Shown piece after piece: positions 38,915 through 48,071 of a DNA stretch of 64,000 nt (the first letter of the stretch is position 1; every line of letters starts with the position of its first letter). The notes beneath the pieces were generated by a model. That model had not been told where the DNA came from. It saw only the letters and a list, made by a program, of their open reading frames with translations, and ran no database searches. The position numbers and the translations under genes were made by a program. Source of the stretch: RBG-16-66-20 sp036560705 (lineage in GTDB: Bacteria > Pseudomonadota > Gammaproteobacteria > Burkholderiales > SG8-39); contig DATBQR010000107.1 of assembly GCA_036560705.1 (NCBI GenBank), positions 8,573 through 72,572 on the forward strand, in the 5' to 3' direction.

Positions 38915-40057
38915 ATGAATTCCAGGACACGCTATTCGATCGTTGCCGGCCTCGCCGTTGCCCTCGCAGCGGGAGCCGTAGTCGCCTATTTCAGCGCCGA
39001 TTCCCGCGCCAGGGAAAAGGCGGCCCCCAAGGGCCCGGCCGCCGTTCCGGTCTCCGTCGCCCCCGCGGTACTGCGAAACGCTCCCGTGCGACTGCAGGCA
39101 ATCGGCAACGTCGAGGCCTACACCACGGTCGCGGTGAAATCGCGCGTCGACGGCCAGATCAACGAGGTGCTCTTCCAGGAAGGCAAGGAAGTCAAAAAGG
39201 GAGAGGTGATCTTCCGCATCGACCCCCGTCCCTTTGAAGCCGCCCTCAAGCAGGCCGAAGCGCAGGCGTTGCGCGACGGCGCAAACCGCGATCAGGCCGT
39301 TTCCCAGGAGCGCCGCTACCAAGAACTTCTCGACAAGAACTTCGTCTCCAAGGACGCCTACGCGCAGTTCCGCACCAATGCGGCCACAGCGGAGGCGACA
39401 TTCAAGGCGACCCAGGCGATGCTGGAGAACGCCCGCCTCAATCTTGATTACACGATCATTCGCTCGCCGGTCGACGGCTACGTCGGCCGCGCCCTGCTGC
39501 AGGCCGGCAACATGGTGAAGGCGAACGACACCATCTCCCTGGTCGTCATCAATCAGGTGAAACCGGTGTACGTGAGTTTCGCTATTCCCGAACAGCAGCT
39601 GCCGAAGGTTCGCGACTTGATGCGCAAGGGCCCCCTGACGGTCAACGTCGCGCAGCCCAATTCCGACAAACCGCTCGCTGCCGGCCGCATTGCCTTCCTG
39701 GACAACGCGGTCGACCAGACCACCGGCACGATCAAGGTGCGCGCCATATTCGACAACGTCGACGCCGCGCTCTGGCCCGGGCAATTCGTCAGCGTGCTGG
39801 TCAAGCTCTACGACCAGGACGCAATCGTGATTCCTTCGCGTGCCCTGCAGACCGGCCCCACCGGGCAGTTCGTCTACGTTGTAAAGGCCGACATGACCGT
39901 CGAGATGCGCAAAGTCGCCGTTGCCCGCAACGAGGGCGACATGGCCGTGCTCGCGGAGGGCGGCCTCGTCAATGGCGACAAGGTCGTGGTGCGCGGCGCG
40001 CTGCGCCTCGCGCCGGGCGCCAGGGTAAACATCCTCGAGGGCGCGGCCGCCTCGTGA
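38915..40057 (+). CDS. RND efflux periplasmic adaptor (membrane fusion protein)
   Basis: Periplasmic adaptor of 380 residues that bridges an RND pump and an outer-membrane channel. After a single N-terminal membrane helix (about 8-27) come the lipoyl/barrel-sandwich halves, EAYTTVAVKSRVDGQINEVL and IRSPVDGYVGRALLQAGNMV, separated by an alpha-hairpin (QERRYQELLDKNFVSKDAYA). The C-terminal beta-barrel follows. It resembles MdtA. ATG 38915 was chosen; a GTG at 38903 is possible. The stop overlaps the GTG start of the pump gene (GTGA at 40054-40057). No outer-membrane factor gene is adjacent. Confidence 0.94.
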   Translation: MNSRTRYSIVAGLAVALAAGAVVAYFSADSRAREKAAPKGPAAVPVSVAPAVLRNAPVRLQAIGNVEAYTTVAVKSRVDGQINEVLFQEGKEVKKGEVIFRIDPRPFEAALKQAEAQALRDGANRDQAVSQERRYQELLDKNFVSKDAYAQFRTNAATAEATFKATQAMLENARLNLDYTIIRSPVDGYVGRALLQAGNMVKANDTISLVVINQVKPVYVSFAIPEQQLPKVRDLMRKGPLTVNVAQPNSDKPLAAGRIAFLDNAVDQTTGTIKVRAIFDNVDAALWPGQFVSVLVKLYDQDAIVIPSRALQTGPTGQFVYVVKADMTVEMRKVAVARNEGDMAVLAEGGLVNGDKVVVRGALRLAPGARVNILEGAAAS

Positions 40058-43000
40058 ACCTTTCGGAGATCTTCGTCCGCCGGCCGGTCATGACCATCCT
40101 GGTCATGTTCGGCCTCCTGATATTCGGCATCGTCGCCTTCCGGCTGCTGCCGGTGAGCCAGCTGCCCAATATCGACTATCCGACCATCCAGGTCACGGCC
40201 GAACTGCCCGGCGCGGCGCCCGAGACGATGGCCTCGGCGGTGGCGACGGTGCTCGAGAAGCAATTCTCGACCATCGCCGGCATCGATTCGATGACCTCGC
40301 TCAGTGGCCAAGGACTGACTTCGATCACGATCCAGTTCAACCTGGATCGCGACATCGACGCCGCCGCGCAGGACGTCAACTCGGCGCTCGCCGCCACCGC
40401 CCGCCTCCTGCCACCATCGATGCCGACGCCGCCGTCCTTCCGCAAGGTGAACCCGGCGGATTTCCCGGTGTTCTTCCTCGCGCTCACTTCCGACACCGTG
40501 CCGATCTCGACGGTGGACGAATATGCCGAAACCTACCTCGCCCAGCGCATGTCGACGATCAGCGGCGTGGCGCAAGTGCTGGTCTACGGTCAGCAGAAAT
40601 ACGCCGTGCGCGTGCAGGTCGACCCGAACGCGCTCGCCGCGCGCGGCGTGAGCATGAACGAGGTACAGACCGCCGTCTCCAACGCCAACGTGAACCTGCC
40701 GACCGGAACGCTGTACGGCAAGGATCGCATGTTCGCCGTCCAGGCCAGCGGGCAGCTAAATGACGCGGCCGCCTTCCGTCCCGTCATCGTCACGTACCGC
40801 AACGGCAACCCGGTGCGCCTGGGCGAGGTCGGCAATGTCATCGACAGCGTGCAGACCGACAAGGTGGCGGCCTGGTTCAAGGACAAGCGCGGCATCGTGC
40901 TCGCGGTCCAGCGCCAGCCCGGCACCAACACCATCGAGATGGTCGATGCGGTCAAGAAGCTGCTGCCGGCGTTCCGCGCCGAGGTACCCCCGAGCATCGG
41001 CATCGATATCCTCTACGACCGGACGACGATGATTCGCGCCTCGGTCCATGAGGTCGAAACCACGCTGATGCTGGCGCTGACGCTGGTGGTGATGGTGATC
41101 TTCATGTTCCTGCGCAACGTACCGGCGACCATCATCCCGAGCGTCGCGCTGCCGATGTCGATCGTCGGCACGTTCGCGCTGATGTACCTGTTCGGCTACA
41201 GCATCGACAATATCTCGCTGATGGCGCTCACGCTGTGCGTGGGGTTCGTCGTCGACGACGCCATCGTCATGCTGGAGAACATCAGCCGCCACATGGAGAT
41301 GGGCAAATCCGCGATGCAGGCCACGCTCGACGGCTCGAAGGAAATCGCCTTCACCATCCTGTCGATGACCATCTCGCTCGCCGCGGTGTTCATCCCGGTG
41401 TTCTTCATGGGCGGCATCCTCGGGCGGCTGCTGCACGAGTTCGCGGTGGTGATCATCGTCGCGGTGCTGATCTCCGGCTTCGTGTCGCTCACGCTCACGC
41501 CGATGATGTGCAGCCGCATTCTCAAGCCGCACGACCCCAACGAGAAGCACGGCCGGATGTACATGGCGTTCGAGCATGCTTTCGACGCCTGGCGCGACTT
41601 CTACGGCAGCACGCTGCGCCGGGTGCTTGCGCACCAGCGCCTGACCATGCTCGTTTTCTTCGCCATCGTGATTGCCACCGGCGTGTTGTTCTCTCGCGCC
41701 CCGAAGGGCTTTCTGCCCAGCGAGGATTCGGGCCAGTTGTTCATCTTTACCGAAGGACCGCAGGACGTATCCTTCGACGGCATGGCGGAGCTGCAGCGCC
41801 AGATCGCCGATATCGTGCGCCAGGACCCGAACGTGGAAGCCATCATGTCCTTCATCGGGGCCAGCAATAACAACCCGAACATGAACAGCGGCCGGATCAC
41901 CATCGCGCTCAAGCCCTACGGCCAGCGAAAGCCGGCCGACGACGTGGTGAAGGAACTGCGGCCCAAGCTCGCCAAACTGATCGGCATCAAGAGCTTCGTG
42001 CAGAACGTGCCGACCATCCGCATCGGCGCGCTGACCAAGAGCCCGTACCAGTACGTGATCCAGGGGCCGGACACCGCGCTGCTCTACCAGTGGTCGCCGC
42101 GCATCGAGAGCAAATTGCGGGAACTGCCCGGAATCATCGACGTTTCCAGCGACCTGCAGATCGCCCGGCCGCAAGTCAACGTCGAAATCGACCGCGAGAA
42201 AGCCTCGGCGCTGGGCGTTTCGCCCCAGCAGATCGAGAGCACGCTCAACTTCGCTTTCGGCGCATCTCAGGTATCGACCATCTACACCGCGACGAACCAG
42301 TACTGGGTGATCCTCGAGCTGGAGCCCCGCTACCAGCGCGAACCGTCGGCCCTTGGCATGCTTTACGTGCGCGCGACGACCGGAGCGCTGGTGCCGCTCG
42401 ATTCGGTGGCCAAACTCAGCTACAGCACGGGACCGCTCTCGGTGACCCACCTCGGGCAGCTGCCGTCGGTGACCGTCTCCTTCGACCTCCGGCCCGGCGT
42501 GGCGCTGTCGCAGGCGATCAGTGAAGTCAACAAGGCGATGTCCACGCTGCAGGTGCCGGCCACGCTCAATACCTCGTTCCAGGGGACGGCGCAGGCCTTC
42601 CAGAGTTCCTTGCAGGGCATGGGATTCCTGCTGCTGCTGGCGGTATTCGTAATCTACCTGGTGCTTGGCGTCCTCTATGAGAGCTTCATCCATCCACTCA
42701 CGATTCTGTCCGGGCTGCCCACGGCGGGCCTGGGTGCGCTGGTGACGCTGATGGCCTTCGGGGTCGAACTGAACATGTACGCCTTTGTCGGCATCATCAT
42801 GCTGGTCGGCATCGTGAAGAAGAACGCGATCATGATGATCGACTTCGCCATCGAGGCCCAGCGCAACGAAGGCAAGGCGCCCGCAGCGGCGATCTACGAG
42901 GCAGGCATGACCCGCTTCCGGCCGATCATGATGACGACCATGGCCGCCTTAATGGGCAGCCTGCCGATCGCGATCGGTTTTGGCGCCGGCGGCAATGCGC

Positions 43001-43206
43001 GCATGCCGCTCGGTCTGGCGGTGGTCGGCGGCCTGCTGCTGTCGCAGGTTCTCACGCTCTACATCACGCCGGTGGTGTACCTGTACTTCGAACGCCTGCA
43101 GGAATGGACCGCGGAGCGCCGGAAGGCGCGCGCGCAGCCGCCGGTCGCCATTGGCGGCGGCGCAGCAGCGCCGGCCACCCCGCAGGCTCGCAACGAAGCC
43201 CGCTAG
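40054..43206 (+). CDS. RND efflux pump permease (HAE1 family, MdtB/MdtC-like)
   Basis: Inner-membrane proton-driven efflux pump of 1050 residues with the twelve-helix, two large periplasmic loop layout. It begins MNLSEIFVRRPVMTILVMFG. The pore-domain signature PVSQLPNIDYPTIQV is near residue 38, and helix 4 has the proton-relay aspartates in TLCVGFVVDDAIVMLENISR (about residues 400-419). The C-terminal half repeats the motif as GIIMLVGIVKKNAIMMIDFA. The hydrophilic C-terminal tail is Ala/Pro rich. It starts at a GTG coupled to the adaptor. Drug or metabolite specificity cannot be read from sequence. Its stop abuts that of the convergent ThDP enzyme gene. Confidence 0.95.
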   Translation: MNLSEIFVRRPVMTILVMFGLLIFGIVAFRLLPVSQLPNIDYPTIQVTAELPGAAPETMASAVATVLEKQFSTIAGIDSMTSLSGQGLTSITIQFNLDRDIDAAAQDVNSALAATARLLPPSMPTPPSFRKVNPADFPVFFLALTSDTVPISTVDEYAETYLAQRMSTISGVAQVLVYGQQKYAVRVQVDPNALAARGVSMNEVQTAVSNANVNLPTGTLYGKDRMFAVQASGQLNDAAAFRPVIVTYRNGNPVRLGEVGNVIDSVQTDKVAAWFKDKRGIVLAVQRQPGTNTIEMVDAVKKLLPAFRAEVPPSIGIDILYDRTTMIRASVHEVETTLMLALTLVVMVIFMFLRNVPATIIPSVALPMSIVGTFALMYLFGYSIDNISLMALTLCVGFVVDDAIVMLENISRHMEMGKSAMQATLDGSKEIAFTILSMTISLAAVFIPVFFMGGILGRLLHEFAVVIIVAVLISGFVSLTLTPMMCSRILKPHDPNEKHGRMYMAFEHAFDAWRDFYGSTLRRVLAHQRLTMLVFFAIVIATGVLFSRAPKGFLPSEDSGQLFIFTEGPQDVSFDGMAELQRQIADIVRQDPNVEAIMSFIGASNNNPNMNSGRITIALKPYGQRKPADDVVKELRPKLAKLIGIKSFVQNVPTIRIGALTKSPYQYVIQGPDTALLYQWSPRIESKLRELPGIIDVSSDLQIARPQVNVEIDREKASALGVSPQQIESTLNFAFGASQVSTIYTATNQYWVILELEPRYQREPSALGMLYVRATTGALVPLDSVAKLSYSTGPLSVTHLGQLPSVTVSFDLRPGVALSQAISEVNKAMSTLQVPATLNTSFQGTAQAFQSSLQGMGFLLLLAVFVIYLVLGVLYESFIHPLTILSGLPTAGLGALVTLMAFGVELNMYAFVGIIMLVGIVKKNAIMMIDFAIEAQRNEGKAPAAAIYEAGMTRFRPIMMTTMAALMGSLPIAIGFGAGGNARMPLGLAVVGGLLLSQVLTLYITPVVYLYFERLQEWTAERRKARAQPPVAIGGGAAAPATPQARNEAR

Positions 43207-44748
43207 CTAGATCAGGAATTCGATCAGGAACGGTCCGCGCCGTGCGCGGGCCGATGTGAAAGCGTCGGCAAATCCTTCCAGGGTTTCCACCCTCACTGCC
43301 TCCACGCCCATGCCTTCGGCCAGCCTGGTCCAGCGGATCTCCGGCCGCGAAAGATCGAACAGCTCCTTCGACGCCGGGCCCGGTTGCGCGCCCACGGCGG
43401 CCAGTTCTCCCTGCAGGATGGCGTAGCGCCGGTTGGCGAACACGACGTTGATCACATCCAGCTTCTCGCGCGCTTGAGTCCAGAGCGCCTGCAGCGAGTA
43501 CATGCCCGCGCCGTCGGCCTGCAGGCAGACGACCTTGCGATCCGGGCAGGCGACCGCGGCGCCGGTCGCCGCCGGGAATGCGTGCCCGATCGCACCGCCG
43601 GTGATCTGGATCCAGTCGTGCGGCGCGGCGCCCCAGGTGAACGGAAACAGCGCGCGGCCGGAGGTCACCGCGTCCTCCGCTACGATCGCGTTCTCCGGCA
43701 GCAGCGCGGCGAGCGTCAGGCCGAAAGCCTCCGGCTTGAACGGCCCGCCATGCAGTTCCGGTTGCGCAACGTCGTCGCGCACCGGCGCATCGCGCGGCGC
43801 GGACAATTCGTCGGCCAGCGCCTGTAGTGCGCCCACGATGTCCTCGTCCGCGCTGGCGAGCGTGTGCACTTCGCAGTCTTTTGGCCAAAGGATGGAGGGC
43901 TTGCCCGGATAGGCGAAAAAACCGACTGGCGCCTTCGCCCCTGCGAGCACGAGATGCTTGGTCCCTTCGAGGACCTTCAGCGCAGCGTCCACCACGTAGG
44001 GAATGCGGTCCACCGGCACCCGCCCCCGGCCGCGGGCCATGCGCGGGATCTGCGTCGGCGTGCGCAGCTTCGCGCCCGTGGCATGGGCGATCCGATTCGC
44101 GGCGCGCAGGCCCGTTTCGTCCAGCGCAGCGCCGGAGAGCACCAGTATCGAGGGTTGCCCCGACCGAAGCGCGCGGGCAATGGCCTTGATGGTTGCGGGC
44201 GCCGCCGTGGTACGCACCGGGGGTGCCAGCGGCTTACCCGGCTCTCCGCCTTCATCCCAGGCGCAATCCGCAGGCAGGATCAGCGTCGCAGTGCCTCCAG
44301 GCGGCGTGCGGGCCGCCTGTACCGCGATGGCCGCGTCGGCGCCGACGCTCTTCGAGTTCGCGCAGGTGCGTACCCAAGCGGACACGGTGCGCGCCAGCCC
44401 TTCCGTGTCGGCGGCAAGCGGTGCATCGTACTGGCGATGGTACGTGGCATGGTCGCCGACGATGTTGACGATCGGCGTGTGGGCGCGCTTCGCGTTGTGC
44501 AGGTTGGCGATCGCGTTGCCCAGGCCCGGCCCGCAGTGAAACAGCGTCGCCGCCGGCTTGCCCGCCATGCGCGCATAGCCGTCGGCGCAGCCGGCGACCA
44601 CCGTTTCGGCCAGTCCGAGTACGCAGCGCAATCCCGCGACGCGGTCGAGCGCCGAGACGAAGTGCATCTCCGATGTTCCCGGATTTGCGAAGCAGGTATC
44701 GACGCTGCAAGCGACCAGCGTGCGGGCGAGGCTTTCGGCTCCGTTCAT
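43207..44748 (-). CDS. ThDP-dependent enzyme, acetolactate synthase large-subunit-like
   Basis: Cytoplasmic thiamine diphosphate enzyme of 513 residues. It has the three-domain layout of acetolactate synthases and decarboxylases: an N-terminal PYR domain with a probable catalytic glutamate in GLAETVVAGCADGYARMAG (about residue 49), a central domain, and a C-terminal PP domain. The ThDP motif begins QADGAGMYSLQALWTQ with the Asn in VFANRRYAIL, so the usual GDG is ADG here. ATG 44748 was chosen over GTG 44760 because MNGAESLARTL is the family start. It is not the biosynthetic IlvB: no ilvN-type subunit is present and it is a single gene. The substrate is unknown. Confidence 0.85.
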   Translation of the reverse strand: MNGAESLARTLVACSVDTCFANPGTSEMHFVSALDRVAGLRCVLGLAETVVAGCADGYARMAGKPAATLFHCGPGLGNAIANLHNAKRAHTPIVNIVGDHATYHRQYDAPLAADTEGLARTVSAWVRTCANSKSVGADAAIAVQAARTPPGGTATLILPADCAWDEGGEPGKPLAPPVRTTAAPATIKAIARALRSGQPSILVLSGAALDETGLRAANRIAHATGAKLRTPTQIPRMARGRGRVPVDRIPYVVDAALKVLEGTKHLVLAGAKAPVGFFAYPGKPSILWPKDCEVHTLASADEDIVGALQALADELSAPRDAPVRDDVAQPELHGGPFKPEAFGLTLAALLPENAIVAEDAVTSGRALFPFTWGAAPHDWIQITGGAIGHAFPAATGAAVACPDRKVVCLQADGAGMYSLQALWTQAREKLDVINVVFANRRYAILQGELAAVGAQPGPASKELFDLSRPEIRWTRLAEGMGVEAVRVETLEGFADAFTSARARRGPFLIEFLI

Positions 44749-44801
44749 GCCGCTTTTCACCCGGCGAATGCTAGCATCGCCGGCAACTGGAGATTCGAAA
44801 C

Positions 44802-45599
44802 ATGGCCGCCCCTCACGAAACCCGCAACATGGCGCTGTTCTGCGACTTCGAGAACGTCGCGCTCGGCGTGCAGGACGCGAAGTACGAGAAGTTCGACATC
44901 AACCGCGTGCTCGAACGGCTGCTGCTGAAGGGTTCGATCGTCGTCAAGAAAGCCTACTGCGACTGGCAGCGCTACAAGGAATTCAAGGCCGGCATGCACG
45001 GCGCGTCGTTCGAGCTGATCGAGATCCCGCACGTACGCCAGTCCGGCAAGAACTCCGCCGACATCCGCATGGTGGTGGATGCCCTCGACCTCTGCTACAC
45101 CAAGGGCCACGTCGATACGTTCGTGATCATCAGCGGCGATTCGGATTTTTCGCCGCTGGTCTCGAAGCTGCGCGAAAACGCCAAGGTGGTGATCGGCGTC
45201 GGCGTGAAGAACTCGACCTCCGACCTGCTGATCGCCAACTGCGACGAATTCATCTACTACGACGACCTGGTGCGCGAGGAAGAGACGAAGCGCCGCGCGT
45301 CAAAAAAACGCAAGGAATCGAGCGTGACGCCGTCCGGAGGCGAGAAGCAGCACGAGGCCTTCGACCTGGTGATCGAGACGCTGCAGGCGCTGATCGCCGA
45401 ACGCGGCGAAGGCGAGCGCATCTGGGGCTCGATGATCAAGCAGGCGCTCAAGCGCCGCAACCCGGGGTTCAACGAGTCCTACTACGGCTTCAAGGCATTC
45501 TCCGACCTGCTCGAAGAAGCGGAGAAAAGAAAACTCATCACGCTCGAACGCGACGAGAAGTCCGGCGGCTACCTGATCCGGCCTGCCGCGCGCGCGTGA
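44802..45599 (+). CDS. NYN-domain (LabA/Limkain-type) ribonuclease-like protein with C-terminal OST-HTH/LOTUS domain
   Basis: Soluble protein of 265 residues. The N-terminal PIN-like NYN domain (about 8-155) has the acidic metal-site residues in MALFCDFENVAL, SGKNSADIRMVVDALDL and TFVIISGDSDFSPLVSKL. A basic, Lys-rich linker follows (about 160-175). The C-terminal region (about 180-260), with IWGSMIKQALKRRNPGFNES and YYGFKAFSDLLEEAEKRKLI, matches the OST-HTH/LOTUS RNA-binding fold. The NYN-LOTUS combination is shared with eukaryotic MARF1, so an RNA-cleaving role is likely. The RNA target is unknown. It is a monocistronic gene between divergent and convergent neighbours. Confidence 0.88.
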   Translation: MAAPHETRNMALFCDFENVALGVQDAKYEKFDINRVLERLLLKGSIVVKKAYCDWQRYKEFKAGMHGASFELIEIPHVRQSGKNSADIRMVVDALDLCYTKGHVDTFVIISGDSDFSPLVSKLRENAKVVIGVGVKNSTSDLLIANCDEFIYYDDLVREEETKRRASKKRKESSVTPSGGEKQHEAFDLVIETLQALIAERGEGERIWGSMIKQALKRRNPGFNESYYGFKAFSDLLEEAEKRKLITLERDEKSGGYLIRPAARA

Positions 45600-45608
45600 C
45601 GACTGCTG

Positions 45609-46277
45609 CTAGGGATTGAGCTGCCGGTAGACGGCGTCGGCGATCGCCAGCAGATCTTCCCTGCTGAGGTCGGCCGAAGACAGGGCGTAGCCGAGCTTGC
45701 GGTCAATCCAGTAGAACACCTTCACGTTGCCCTCGGTCGCGAAACGAAACGCGGTCTCGCGGTTCTCCGCCGCCTCGGTGCGCACATAGAGCGTGATGCG
45801 GCCACCCTGCGCCGTCTGGTACATGAAATGCGCCACCGGGCCGTTGTCGCCGGGCAGCAGCCTGCCGCCGACCAGGCTGTAGCCGATCGCCTCTAGCTTC
45901 GGCGCGCGGACCTGGGCGCCGAGGCGCTTGGAAAGCCAGGCCACCAGGTGCTGCTCCTGGTCGGCGCCGACCTCGACCGGATGGCGCACCTCGGGGGAAT
46001 AGGTTGCATGCGCGATCGCCGCGCGCTTCACGAAGCCGGGTACTTCGGCCTGCGACGCAACGACCGTGCGCGCCGCATGCAGCTGCCAGCCGGCGAATAT
46101 CCCGGCGCAAAGGCCGAGGACCGCCCACACCGCCGCGATCGCAGGCACGCGCCACCACTGCCGCCGGGGCGCGCGCAAGCGCTCCGGCACGGGTTCTCCG
46201 AGCACCGGATCGTAGAGCTGGTGCAGCGCCTGCGACAGCGCTTTCAGTTCGGGATCGTCCTGCGGCACGCTATCCAT
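45609..46277 (-). CDS. Membrane anti-sigma factor (predicted)
   Basis: This protein has 222 residues and one membrane helix (WWRVPAIAAVWAVLGLCAGI, about 44-63), with about 43 residues in the cytoplasm and a periplasmic domain of about 155 residues. The start lies three bases after the stop of an ECF sigma factor gene, which is the usual arrangement for a cognate anti-sigma factor. The cytoplasmic part lacks the zinc-binding HxxxCxxC motif of the ZAS family. The periplasmic part with RLGAQVRAPKLEAIGYSLVG resembles the anti-sigma domains that follow ECF genes in other proteobacteria. The assignment rests mainly on topology and position. Confidence 0.8.
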   Translation of the reverse strand: MDSVPQDDPELKALSQALHQLYDPVLGEPVPERLRAPRRQWWRVPAIAAVWAVLGLCAGIFAGWQLHAARTVVASQAEVPGFVKRAAIAHATYSPEVRHPVEVGADQEQHLVAWLSKRLGAQVRAPKLEAIGYSLVGGRLLPGDNGPVAHFMYQTAQGGRITLYVRTEAAENRETAFRFATEGNVKVFYWIDRKLGYALSSADLSREDLLAIADAVYRQLNP

Positions 46278-46280
46278 TTC

Positions 46281-46784
46281 TCATTTCACGATCTTCAATT
46301 GCTTGCCGCCCGTCGGCAATCCGGGCAGCATGGCGCGCAACTTTTCACGCGCACGCGCGAGGCGCGACATCACCGTGCCGATCGGGATCTCGAGCGCTCC
46401 TGCGGCCTCGGCATAGCTCATGTCCTCCAGCGCCACCAGCAGCAGCACTTCGCGCTGATCGGCCGGCAGGCGCCGGATCGCAAGGTCCAGATCGCGCAGC
46501 ACCAGCATGTCGGTCTCGCGCGCGGGCAGCGCGAGCTCTGGCATTTCCTCGTCGAGCTGCGCACCTGGACGCGCAGCCCGCAACTGATTGACGTATAAGT
46601 TGTGCATCACCGTAAACAGCCACGCTCGAAGATCCGTCCCGCGCCGGTAAAGATGGAGCTTCGCCCAGGCACGCTCGAGCGTGTCCTGCACGAGGTCGTC
46701 CGCAGCGGCGCGGTCCCCGGCAAGCGCCCGCGCATAGCGCCGCAGACGCGGGATCAGATCGACGATGCTCTCGGCGTCGTTCAT
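46281..46784 (-). CDS. ECF-type RNA polymerase sigma factor
   Basis: Sigma-70 family factor of 167 residues with only regions 2 and 4. Region 2 (about 10-75) includes DDLVQDTLERAWAKLHLYR and LRAWLFTVMHNLYVNQLR. Region 4 (about 100-155) has RRLPADQREVLLLVALEDMS and YAEAAGALEIPIGTVMSRLA. It is co-transcribed with the anti-sigma gene three bases downstream, so its activity is probably released by an envelope or redox signal. The cytochrome genes just upstream in the same direction are separated by a terminator. Target promoters are unknown. Confidence 0.95.
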   Translation of the reverse strand: MNDAESIVDLIPRLRRYARALAGDRAAADDLVQDTLERAWAKLHLYRRGTDLRAWLFTVMHNLYVNQLRAARPGAQLDEEMPELALPARETDMLVLRDLDLAIRRLPADQREVLLLVALEDMSYAEAAGALEIPIGTVMSRLARAREKLRAMLPGLPTGGKQLKIVK

Positions 46785-46826
46785 ACGTAATAACAGTCTA
46801 CCCGCAGGACTATTCCGTCAGGAAAT

Positions 46827-46856
46827 GCAAAAGCCCCGCCGCGGCGGGGCTTTTGC
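46827..46856 (-). terminator. Rho-independent terminator after the cytochrome c' gene
   Basis: A perfect 14-bp stem GCAAAAGCCCCGCC/GGCGGGGCTTTTGC with a 2-nt centre. It lies 18 nt after the cytochrome c' stop and before the ECF sigma gene. The TTTT in the descending stem can act as the U-tract on either strand. Confidence 0.85.
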
Positions 46857-46874
46857 GGGAACCGCGGCGATCGC

Positions 46875-47327
46875 CTATTTCTCGCGGAAGTCGTCGTGAC
46901 AGGCGCCGCAGGCCTTGGCAACGCCGCCAAACGCGGCCCTGACGCCGGCCTCGTCCTTGGCGCGCGCCACAGCGCCCAGCTTGGCGGTCTCTGTCTCAAG
47001 CCGCTCGTAGGCAAGCTTGAACTTGTCCATTTCCTTGTAAACCTCGGGCTTGGTTTTGCTCTTCTCGCCCTGCGTGCTTGGGTTGAAGCCGTCCCAGGGC
47101 ATGCGCGCGAGGTTTTCCAGGAACGTCGCATTCAGGGCAACGGTATCCGCGTTGTACGGAGCCGCCCCCTTGAGCATGGCGCCGATCGGGCCAAGGTATT
47201 TGCCCTGCAGGGTCATCGCAGCCTGACGCTGCTTCACCAGCACATCGGGCTTCGCTTGCGCCAGCGCCTCCAGCGAAGCGCCGCCAAGAGCGGCGGCCAT
47301 AGCGATTGCCAACAGCTTTGTTCTCAT
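46875..47327 (-). CDS. Cytochrome c' (class II c-type cytochrome)
   Basis: Periplasmic heme protein of 150 residues. It has a signal peptide ending near LEALAQA, a four-helix bundle, and the single C-terminal heme motif CGACH (about residues 140-144), the class II pattern. Residues KQRQAAMTLQGKYL form the first helix of the fold. Cytochromes c' bind NO and other gases or transfer electrons. The gene follows a cytochrome b561-type gene by 10 bp, a common pairing in which the membrane cytochrome passes electrons to c'. A strong terminator ends the unit. Confidence 0.94.
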   Translation of the reverse strand: MRTKLLAIAMAAALGGASLEALAQAKPDVLVKQRQAAMTLQGKYLGPIGAMLKGAAPYNADTVALNATFLENLARMPWDGFNPSTQGEKSKTKPEVYKEMDKFKLAYERLETETAKLGAVARAKDEAGVRAAFGGVAKACGACHDDFREK

Positions 47328-47337
47328 CCGTTTCTCC

Positions 47338-48021
47338 TCAGAAAGGTCGTTTTACGATCAGATAGACGGCGAGCGCCGCCACCAGCAGCAGAACGAGCGC
47401 GAGCCATGGACTGGCAAAACGCGCCGGCGTACTCCCGGCAGCGGCGTCCGCCGGCAGGTGCTTCACGCCGGTAAACATCGCGCCGATGAGATTCTCTTTC
47501 ATGAAACCCGCGTGATACAGGACCGCGAGCAGGTGAACGCCCGCCATCAGCAGCAGCAGATTGAAATTCCAGCTGTGCAGCGTCGACAGCCGATCCGACA
47601 TCGTCTTGCTGATCAGCGAGGCGAGCGGTCCTTCGCTCAGCAGGTCGTCGTTGGCGAACAGGCCCGTGCTCGCCTGGAACAGCAGCGCCAGAAGCAGCGC
47701 CAGCACCATCCAGCCGCCAAGAGGATTGTGTCCAGCGTAGGGCGCCGGGGCGCGCTTGAGAAGCTTTTTCGCGAAATCCAGGCAGGTCGAGGGTCCGGCC
47801 AGAAAATTCGAAAACCGCGCGTGAGTACTGCCAGCCAGGCCCCAGAGGATGCGGAACAACACCAGCGCGAGGACCGCGTAGCCTGCGCGCATGTGCCATT
47901 CCATCCAGTCGCTGCCGGACTTGCCGGTGAAAAACATGAAGGCGAACAGCAGCACCAGCAACCAGTGAAACAGTCTCACCGGTAGGTCCCAGACCCTGAC
48001 CCCGTATTCCCCGGACTGCAT
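47338..48021 (-). CDS. Cytochrome b561-type membrane protein
   Basis: Inner-membrane di-heme cytochrome b of 227 residues with four or five membrane helices. Likely heme histidines occur in LPVRLFHWLLVLLF (about residue 19), MEWHMRAGYAVLAL, LSTLHSWNFNLLLL and LLAVLYHAGFM. It belongs to the bacterial b561/cytochrome b-b6-domain family, which moves electrons between quinol and periplasmic cytochromes. It is followed by cytochrome c' 10 bp later and preceded by cytochrome c4 50 bp upstream, all on the minus strand. Confidence 0.92.
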   Translation of the reverse strand: MQSGEYGVRVWDLPVRLFHWLLVLLFAFMFFTGKSGSDWMEWHMRAGYAVLALVLFRILWGLAGSTHARFSNFLAGPSTCLDFAKKLLKRAPAPYAGHNPLGGWMVLALLLALLFQASTGLFANDDLLSEGPLASLISKTMSDRLSTLHSWNFNLLLLMAGVHLLAVLYHAGFMKENLIGAMFTGVKHLPADAAAGSTPARFASPWLALVLLLVAALAVYLIVKRPF

Positions 48022-48071
48022 GCATCTGTCTCCTAACAGCCGAAGCGGGGGTTTATTCCCGGGTCCCGGGA

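Noticed and set aside
46827..46856. Perfect 30-bp palindrome considered as an ECF autoregulatory operator
   Set aside because: The GC-rich stem with AAAA/TTTT ends just after a gene stop is the classic form of a bidirectional terminator.
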